DNA from: Natronohydrobacter sp.
Lineage (GTDB): Bacteria; Pseudomonadota; Alphaproteobacteria; Rhodobacterales; Rhodobacteraceae
Length of the DNA stretch: 11,428 bases
Direction: 5' to 3'
NCBI GenBank assembly: GCA_007116445.1
Contig: SKIM01000129.1
Span: forward strand, 1-11,428
A program made the translations under genes and the position numbers. Below are positions 6,607-11,428 of this stretch, piece after piece. Positions within the stretch are counted from its first letter, which is position 1. Each line of letters starts with the position of its first letter. The notes beneath the pieces are model-generated. The model had not been told where the DNA came from and searched no databases. It was given only the letters and a program-made list of their open reading frames with translations.

Positions 6607-7497
6607 TCAGAATCCGATGCTTTGCAGATATTCACGATTGGCCCGCGCATCATCCACGGGCGACACATCCAGTGTCGGGTCGCAATCCTGCTCGACTGTG
6701 CACCACCCCTCAAAGCCGTGATCGCGCAAGAGTTGCCGCACGGCGGGAAAATCCACATCCCCCTTGCCGAGATTGCAGAATATGCCCTGCCCGCACGCGT
6801 CATAGAATCCTGTCCCTTTCGCGATCACATCGGCCTTCACGACCGGGTCGATATCCTTGAAATGCATGTAGGAAATCCGCCCCATATGACGACGCATGAA
6901 GCCCACCGGGTCAAATCCAGCATAGGAGTGATGACCCGTGTCGAAACAGATTTTCAGAATGTCTTCAGGTATTTCCTCAAGCAACCGCTCCAGTTCCGGC
7001 TCGAAATCGATGAAGCCTGCCGCATGGGCATGGATACCCACAGTAAGCCCATACTCCTCGGCCCCCATTCGAGCGACATGGGCAATACGATCACGGAACG
7101 CAGCCCATTCCTCTGGCGCCATTTGCTCTGCCACGTCCGCCCGGCCAGCCGTTGGCGCGCGGCGCGGCGAGATCGAATCGATCAGCACCAGATGCTGCGC
7201 TCCATGCGCGACCAGCGCCTTGCAGGTTCGCACGGCGCCATCGAGCACATTCTCCCACTGGTCAGGGTCGTGGAAGGCGCGGAACACCACACCGCCGATC
7301 AGCTCCAACGCGTTTTCTGCCAAGGCATCGGCAAGAATGGCAGGGTCTTCGGGCATGAAACCCACAGGGCCAAGTTCGATGCCCCGATAGCCTGCCTGCG
7401 CACATTCGCGCAGCACCTGACGCCAAAACGGATTGCGTGGGTCATCTGGAAATTCGACGCCCCAGCTACAGGGGGCATTGCCGATACGAATCGTCAT
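6607..7497 (-). CDS. IolE/MocC-type TIM-barrel protein (putative inosose dehydratase or isomerase)
   Basis: A 296-residue member of the AP-endonuclease-2-like TIM barrels that include inosose dehydratase (IolE), inosose isomerase (IolI) and MocC of rhizopine catabolism. It starts IGNAPCSWGVEF (5-16), an IolE/MocC-like N-terminus. Candidate metal-binding residues sit in order along the barrel: HAH at 156-158, DTGHH at 186-190, HFKD at 212-215, and VEQD at 268-271. The stretch GIFCNLGKGDVDFPAV (238-253) followed by GFEGWCTVEQD closely follows the C-terminal pattern of IolE proteins. The likely reaction is loss of water from 2-keto-myo-inositol to give the IolD substrate precursor, but an isomerase or rhizopine role cannot be excluded. 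ATG at 7497 has AAAGG upstream; genes on either side are 11-12 bases away, so all three are probably cotranscribed. A second, more canonical iolE could lie outside the window. Confidence 0.85.
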   Translation of the reverse strand: MTIRIGNAPCSWGVEFPDDPRNPFWRQVLRECAQAGYRGIELGPVGFMPEDPAILADALAENALELIGGVVFRAFHDPDQWENVLDGAVRTCKALVAHGAQHLVLIDSISPRRAPTAGRADVAEQMAPEEWAAFRDRIAHVARMGAEEYGLTVGIHAHAAGFIDFEPELERLLEEIPEDILKICFDTGHHSYAGFDPVGFMRRHMGRISYMHFKDIDPVVKADVIAKGTGFYDACGQGIFCNLGKGDVDFPAVRQLLRDHGFEGWCTVEQDCDPTLDVSPVDDARANREYLQSIGF

Positions 7498-7509
7498 GCG
7501 ATGAGCCTT

Positions 7510-8625
7510 TCAAACAGAGGAAACAGAAAGCCAGCGGCCCTCATCGGCCGAAGCGAAAGCCGTCTCGATCACCTGCGCAACGGCCAGACCGTCACGGAAT
7601 GTGGGCCAGACCGGCTGGCCCGTTTCGATCGCGCGCAGGAAATCGCGCGCTTCGATAAGGATCTGGTCCTGATAACCGGTGCCGTGCCCGGGCCCCTGAC
7701 AGAAGGGCAGGTAATCCGGATGGGCCGGCCCGGTCAGGATTTTCGTGAAACCGCGCTGCGCCTCGGGTCCGTCCGCGAGATAGAGCCAGAGGGCATTCTG
7801 ATCTTCCTGATCGAAGCGGATTGCGCCTTTTGTGCCATGGAGCTCATAGGCATAGCCCATCTTGCGCCCGGTGGCTATGCGGCTGAAATAGAGATGACCC
7901 ATAGCGCCCGAGCCAAACCGGACCATCATTTGCCCATGATCGTCATTATCCACTCTGGCAGGGCCATCCGCGCCGGGGCGGCTTGCATGGACTGTCTCAA
8001 TCCGCGCCGAAAGCTCTGTGATCTTGCCCATCAAGGCCAGCGCACAATTGATCATATGGGGCGCCAGATCCCCCATGCAACCATTGGCCCGCCCCTGACA
8101 GCGCCATGTTGCGGGGGCGTTTGGATCGGACAGAAAATCCTCGGTATGCTCGCCCCGAAACCATGTCACATCGCCGATTACGCCATCCGCAAGCAACTGG
8201 CGCACGAATTGCGTGGCCGGTGTGCGAACATAATTGAAGCCGGCCATATTGATCGCGCCTGCAGTTTCCGCTGCCCTGACCATCGCGCGGGCATCGTCCA
8301 ATGACGCCCCGAGGGGCTTTTCGCAGAAAACCGGTTTGCCAAGACGAAAGGCCGCTTCGGCAATGGCGCGATGCGTGACTTGCGGGGATGCAATCAAGAC
8401 GGCCTCGACCTTTGGGTCGGCAACCAGAGCCTGCCAATCCGGCGCCGCGCGCGCAAACCCGTAAGCTGCACGATACCGTTCCGAAGATGCCGGGTTCGAT
8501 CCGGCAATCATTTCCAGACGCGGACGCAACTCTGTGTCAAAGACGGCCCCCACGGAAGAATAGGCGACAGCATGAGCCTTGCCCATATAGCCCCCGCCAA
8601 CAAGGCCGATTCCGATCTGCTGCAT
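7510..8625 (-). CDS. Gfo/Idh/MocA-family NAD(P)-dependent oxidoreductase (cyclitol dehydrogenase candidate B)
   Basis: The first gene of the leftward three-gene operon encodes 371 residues. The nucleotide-binding motif GLVGGGYMGKAHAVAY is at 7-22, SPQVTH at 80-85, CEKP at 101-104 with catalytic Lys103, and the substrate half has GDLAPHMIN (185-193) with Asp186 and His190 as the likely catalytic pair. Relatives act on inositols, glucosides or sugar acids. In this context oxidation of an inositol to an inosose, or interconversion of isomers, is a fair inference; at 371 residues it is longer than typical IolG/IdhA (about 330-345), so I do not give it that name. The ATG at 8625 is preceded by GGGAGGGG, making it a better start than the upstream in-frame codon at 8670, which would place the operator inside the gene. 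The operator ends only 29 bases before this ATG. Confidence 0.88.
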   Translation of the reverse strand: MQQIGIGLVGGGYMGKAHAVAYSSVGAVFDTELRPRLEMIAGSNPASSERYRAAYGFARAAPDWQALVADPKVEAVLIASPQVTHRAIAEAAFRLGKPVFCEKPLGASLDDARAMVRAAETAGAINMAGFNYVRTPATQFVRQLLADGVIGDVTWFRGEHTEDFLSDPNAPATWRCQGRANGCMGDLAPHMINCALALMGKITELSARIETVHASRPGADGPARVDNDDHGQMMVRFGSGAMGHLYFSRIATGRKMGYAYELHGTKGAIRFDQEDQNALWLYLADGPEAQRGFTKILTGPAHPDYLPFCQGPGHGTGYQDQILIEARDFLRAIETGQPVWPTFRDGLAVAQVIETAFASADEGRWLSVSSV

Positions 8626-8654
8626 GATTTCCCCTCCCGCCCGGTCAGCATGGG

Positions 8655-8670
8655 TTGCAACCGGTTGCAA
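8655..8670. promoter_or_regulatory. Operator 2, LacI-type palindrome between the dehydrogenase operon and iolD
   Basis: TTGCAACCGGTTGCAA is a perfect 16-base palindrome identical to the core of operator 1. It lies in the divergent region between candidate dehydrogenase B (start 8625) and iolD (start 8750). It is positioned to control both directions and links these operons to the LacI-family regulator encoded about 4 kb away. Confidence 0.85.
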
Positions 8671-8682
8671 AATAGTTATCTT
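8655..8682 (+). promoter_or_regulatory. Putative iolD-iolC promoter overlapping operator 2
   Basis: TTGCAA (8655-8660) and TATCTT (8677-8682) are 16 bases apart, each matching four of six sigma-70 positions. The -35 is the first half of the operator, as at the transporter promoter. This leaves an untranslated leader of about 60 bases before the iolD ATG. The match is modest. Confidence 0.3.
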
Positions 8683-8749
8683 TACAGCGACACGAGCGCA
8701 ACTGACAAATCACCGTTTTTCAGATCCTGCGCCGACCGAGGGGGGAGAC

Positions 8750-10621
8750 ATGACTGAGACAGGCGCCACGATCCGGCTCACCACCGCGCAGGCCATTGCG
8801 CGCTATTTGCTCAATCAGTTCATCGAGATTGACGGGGTGGAAGTTCGCATCTGTGGCGGCGGCTTCGGGATCTTCGGCCATGGCAATGTGCCCTGCCTGG
8901 GCGAGGCGCTTTATCCGCATCATGCCGAAATGCCGCTCTATCGCGGCCAGAATGAACAGAGCATGGGCTTTGCGGCTGCGGCCTATGCGAAATACCATCT
9001 GCGACGGCGCTTCATGTTCTGCACGGCCAGCGCGGGACCGGGCACCGCGAACCTGCTGACGGCCGCGGCGCTCGCCCATGCCAACCGCCTGCCCATGCTG
9101 ATGCTGTGCGGCGACACTTTCCTCACGCGCTTGCCTGATCCGGTGCTGCAGCAACTTGAGCATTTCGGAAATCCGACCCTTGGCGTCAATGATGCCTTCA
9201 AGGCCGTAAGCCGATTCTGGGACCGGATCACCCATCCCGCGCAGGTCATCCAGTCGCTGCCCGCAGCCCTTACCACACTGCTCGACCCCGCCGATTGCGG
9301 CCCGGCCTTTATCGGTCTGCCGCAGGACGTGCAGGGCTGGGTCTATGACTATCCGGCGGAATTCTTCGCCCGCCGCGTCCACCGCATCCGCCGTCAGACG
9401 CCCGACAGCGCCGAGATCGCCGAAGCCGCCGCCGCACTGGCGCAGGCGAAGCGCCCGATGATCATCGCAGGCGGTGGCGTGCAGTATTCCGGGGCTGTCG
9501 CGGAACTGACTGCCTTCGCCGAAGCCCATCGCATCCCGGTGGTCGAAACCATCGCAGGCCGCGCCAATCTGCTGGCGACGCATCCCCGAAACACCGGCCC
9601 CATCGGCGTGACCGGATCGGACAGCGCCAATGCGATTGCACAAACCGCCGATGTGATCCTTGCCCTGGGCACGCGACTGCAGGATTTCACCACCGGATCA
9701 TGGACGGCATTTGCCAGGGACGCGCGGCTGATCGGGCTGAATGTCGGGCGGCATGACGCGATGAAACATCTCTCACTGCCTGTCGTGGGAGATGCGAAAC
9801 TGGCCTTGCCGCTCTTGAGCGCGGCCTTGGGCGAGTATCGCGCCCCTGCTGACTGGACCACCCGCGCGCAGGACGAACGGCGCGCATGGGACAGCTATGT
9901 CGCGCAGAATGTAGCGCATGGCAACCGGCCCAATTCCTACGCACAGGCCATCGGTGTGGTGAACGCGCTCTGCGATCCGCGCGACCGCGTGGTGACGGCC
10001 GCAGGCGGCTTGCCCGCCGAAGTGACCGCCAACTGGCGCACGCTCGATCCGGGCACGGTCGATGTGGAATTCGGCTTTTCCTGCATGGGCTATGAAATCG
10101 CAGGTGGCTGGGGCGCGCGGATCGCGCAGACCGAGCGCGAGCCCGAGGCCGATACCATCGTTTTCGTGGGCGACGGCAGCTATCTGCTGATGAATTCCGA
10201 TATCTATTCCAGCGTTCTGACGCAGAAGAAGCTCATCATCCTTGTGCTCGACAATGGCGGCTTTGCGGTCATCAACAAGCTGCAGAACAATACCGGGCAG
10301 GACAGTTTCAACAACCTGATCGCGGATTGCCCGACTGTGCCGGCCCCCTTCGCGGTCGATTTCGAAGCCCATGCCCGTGCGATGGGCGCAGATGCCGTGA
10401 CTGTCGCCAACCCGACAGAACTGGGCGATGCCTTCACCCGCGCGAAAGCGTCGGACAAGACCACGGTCATTGTCATGCAGGTGGATCCTTACGAGGGCTG
10501 GACCACGCAAGGCCATGCCTGGTGGGAGGTTGGCACGCCGCAGGTCTCGGACAATCCCAATATCCGCGCAAAACATGCCGAGATCGAGGCCACCCGCGCC
10601 CGTCAGCGACAGGGGGTCTGA
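8750..10621 (+). CDS. iolD: 3D-(3,5/4)-trihydroxycyclohexane-1,2-dione acylhydrolase IolD
   Basis: A TPP-dependent hydrolase that opens the cyclitol ring of trihydroxycyclohexane-1,2-dione to 5-deoxy-glucuronate, the key C-C cleavage of inositol catabolism; cytoplasmic. The 623 residues have the usual family length and the three-domain layout of acetolactate-synthase-like enzymes: PYR domain with YRGQNEQSMG at 64-73 (catalytic Glu69), a central domain at about 220-365, and the PP domain with the TPP/Mg motif GDGSYLLMNSDIYSS at 474-488 and DNGG at 501-504 (Asp475, Asn502). The stretches YRGQNEQ and MGYEIAGGWG (446-455), and the extended N-terminus before the PYR core, mark IolD rather than acetolactate synthase. 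ATG at 8750 follows GGGGGAG; the frame is open further upstream but through the operator region. iolC starts one base after its stop. Confidence 0.96.
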   Translation: MTETGATIRLTTAQAIARYLLNQFIEIDGVEVRICGGGFGIFGHGNVPCLGEALYPHHAEMPLYRGQNEQSMGFAAAAYAKYHLRRRFMFCTASAGPGTANLLTAAALAHANRLPMLMLCGDTFLTRLPDPVLQQLEHFGNPTLGVNDAFKAVSRFWDRITHPAQVIQSLPAALTTLLDPADCGPAFIGLPQDVQGWVYDYPAEFFARRVHRIRRQTPDSAEIAEAAAALAQAKRPMIIAGGGVQYSGAVAELTAFAEAHRIPVVETIAGRANLLATHPRNTGPIGVTGSDSANAIAQTADVILALGTRLQDFTTGSWTAFARDARLIGLNVGRHDAMKHLSLPVVGDAKLALPLLSAALGEYRAPADWTTRAQDERRAWDSYVAQNVAHGNRPNSYAQAIGVVNALCDPRDRVVTAAGGLPAEVTANWRTLDPGTVDVEFGFSCMGYEIAGGWGARIAQTEREPEADTIVFVGDGSYLLMNSDIYSSVLTQKKLIILVLDNGGFAVINKLQNNTGQDSFNNLIADCPTVPAPFAVDFEAHARAMGADAVTVANPTELGDAFTRAKASDKTTVIVMQVDPYEGWTTQGHAWWEVGTPQVSDNPNIRAKHAEIEATRARQRQGV

Positions 10622-10622
10622 C

Positions 10623-11428
10623 ATGCGGCTGAACGGTAATCGCTTCATCATCATCGGGCGCGCGGGCATGGATTTCTACCCCGACCCGCCCGGCACGCGC
10701 ACCCAGGAGGCGACGCATTTCTTCGCCTGTCTGGGCGGCTCATCGGCGAATATCGGGGTTGCGATCTGCAAACTGGGCGGCAGCGCTGATCTGGTCACCT
10801 GCGTCTCGGATGATGCGATCGGGCGGTTTGCACTCAATGAGTTGGACAAATACGGCATTGGCCGCGCCCATGTTCGCTTTGTCGGGGGCGAGGCGCGCAA
10901 TTCGCTGGCCGTGGTCGAGTCTCGGATCGAGGATCACCAGTCGGTCATCTATCGCAACGGAGCTGCGGATTTCGAAATGACCGTGGCGGATGTCGAGGCC
11001 GTGGACTTCACCGCCTATGACGCCCTGATCACCACGGGCACGGTTTTCGCTTCCGAGCCCTCGCGCACCGCGGCGTTCCGGGGGTTTGAACTGGCGAAAG
11101 CGGCGGGCTTGCCGCTGATCTTTGACATTGACTACCGCCCCTATAGCTGGCCCTCGCCCCAAGTCGCGGCGGATGTCTATTCCCGCGCAGGCGCGCTGTG
11201 TGATGTGATCGTCGGCAATGATGTCGAGTTCGGTTTCATGGCCGGAGAGTACGACAAAGGGCTGGACAAGGCCCGCGAACTGGTTGCGCAGGGCGCGCAA
11301 CTGGCGGTTTACAAGATGGGCGAGAAAGGCGCGATCACGATCACGCCCGATGGGGAAATCACCACCGGCATTTTCCCGACCAAAGCGCTCAAACCCACAG
11401 GTGCGGGCGACAGCTTCATGGGCGGGCT
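10623..11428 (+). CDS. iolC: 5-dehydro-2-deoxygluconokinase IolC, 3' end outside the window
   Basis: IolC phosphorylates 5-dehydro-2-deoxy-D-gluconate (the IolB product) using ATP, giving the substrate of the aldolase IolJ. The visible 268 residues show a PfkB/ribokinase fold: opening strand FIIIGRAGMDFYP (8-20), the glycine-rich signature GGSSANIGVAICKLGG (38-53), the IolC-typical FDIDYRPYSW (167-176), and PfkB signature 2 with PTGAGDSFMGG (258-268), where Asp263 is the catalytic base. The ATG at 10623 lies one base past the iolD stop, with AGGGGG inside the iolD end as Shine-Dalgarno, so the two are translated from one message. The frame is intact to the last base. Some proteobacterial IolC proteins carry a further C-terminal domain (DUF2090); whether this one does cannot be seen. 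Confidence 0.95.
   Translation, partial: MRLNGNRFIIIGRAGMDFYPDPPGTRTQEATHFFACLGGSSANIGVAICKLGGSADLVTCVSDDAIGRFALNELDKYGIGRAHVRFVGGEARNSLAVVESRIEDHQSVIYRNGAADFEMTVADVEAVDFTAYDALITTGTVFASEPSRTAAFRGFELAKAAGLPLIFDIDYRPYSWPSPQVAADVYSRAGALCDVIVGNDVEFGFMAGEYDKGLDKARELVAQGAQLAVYKMGEKGAITITPDGEITTGIFPTKALKPTGAGDSFMGG

Noticed and set aside
8720..9643. Minus-strand 307-residue open frame opposite iolD
   Set aside because: Antisense to the TPP enzyme IolD, with no domain or ribosome binding site.
8750..10621. Acetolactate synthase or another carboligase for the TPP enzyme
   Set aside because: IolD-specific stretches (YRGQNEQSMG near the catalytic Glu, MGYEIAGGWG, the GHAWWEVG tail) and the adjacent iolC support IolD.
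1..11428. CRISPR arrays, tRNA or rRNA genes, integrase or attachment sites, toxin-antitoxin or defence genes
   Set aside because: Looked for on both strands; no repeat arrays, cloverleaf-like sequences, recombinase motifs or such gene pairs were seen.

Overview
The window is a myo-inositol (cyclitol) uptake and catabolism locus from a GC-rich alphaproteobacterium, most likely Rhodobacterales/Rhodobacteraceae. This placement is inferred from base composition, gene content and protein style; there is no rRNA or other taxonomic marker here. Three enzymes of the classical inositol pathway are unmistakable: IolB (5-deoxy-glucuronate isomerase), IolD (the TPP-dependent trihydroxycyclohexanedione hydrolase) and the first ~268 residues of IolC (5-dehydro-2-deoxygluconokinase), which runs off the right edge.

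Layout. (1) 1-66, plus strand: the last codons of what looks like a FrcA-type sugar ABC ATPase. It overlaps by ATGA a 47-codon remnant of a P-loop sugar/nucleoside kinase that breaks immediately after its Walker A motif. About 290 bases with no recognisable gene follow, so this looks like a decayed or rearranged edge of a neighbouring sugar locus. (2) 497-4220, minus strand, read right to left: periplasmic binding protein, a putative partial terminator, permease, single-domain ATPase, then iolB overlapping the ATPase stop codon. Transporter and enzyme therefore appear to share one operon. (3) 4400-5395, plus strand: a LacI-family regulator divergent from the transporter operon. (4) 5465-8625, minus strand: a tight three-gene operon of a Gfo/Idh/MocA dehydrogenase, an IolE/MocC-type TIM-barrel protein and a second Gfo/Idh/MocA dehydrogenase. 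(5) 8750 to the right edge, plus strand: iolD-iolC, divergent from the three-gene operon.

Regulation. The same 16-base palindrome, TTGCAACCGGTTGCAA, occurs once in each of the two divergent promoter regions (4305-4320 and 8655-8670) and was not seen elsewhere in the window. It is very probably the operator of the LacI-family regulator. One repressor at two sites could then govern all four divergent transcription units: transport plus iolB, the regulator itself, the dehydrogenase/dehydratase operon, and iolD-iolC.

Working model. The ABC transporter imports an inositol. One of the two dehydrogenases oxidises it to an inosose, and the IolE/MocC-type protein dehydrates (or isomerises) the inosose. 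IolD opens the ring, IolB isomerises 5-deoxy-glucuronate, and IolC phosphorylates the product. Textbook iolG, iolA and iolJ are not identifiable here and may lie beyond the right edge or elsewhere. I see no phage, CRISPR, toxin or clearly novel system. The points worth checking are the paired dehydrogenases around a dehydratase-like protein, the LacI-type control, the intra-operon terminator and the broken kinase.
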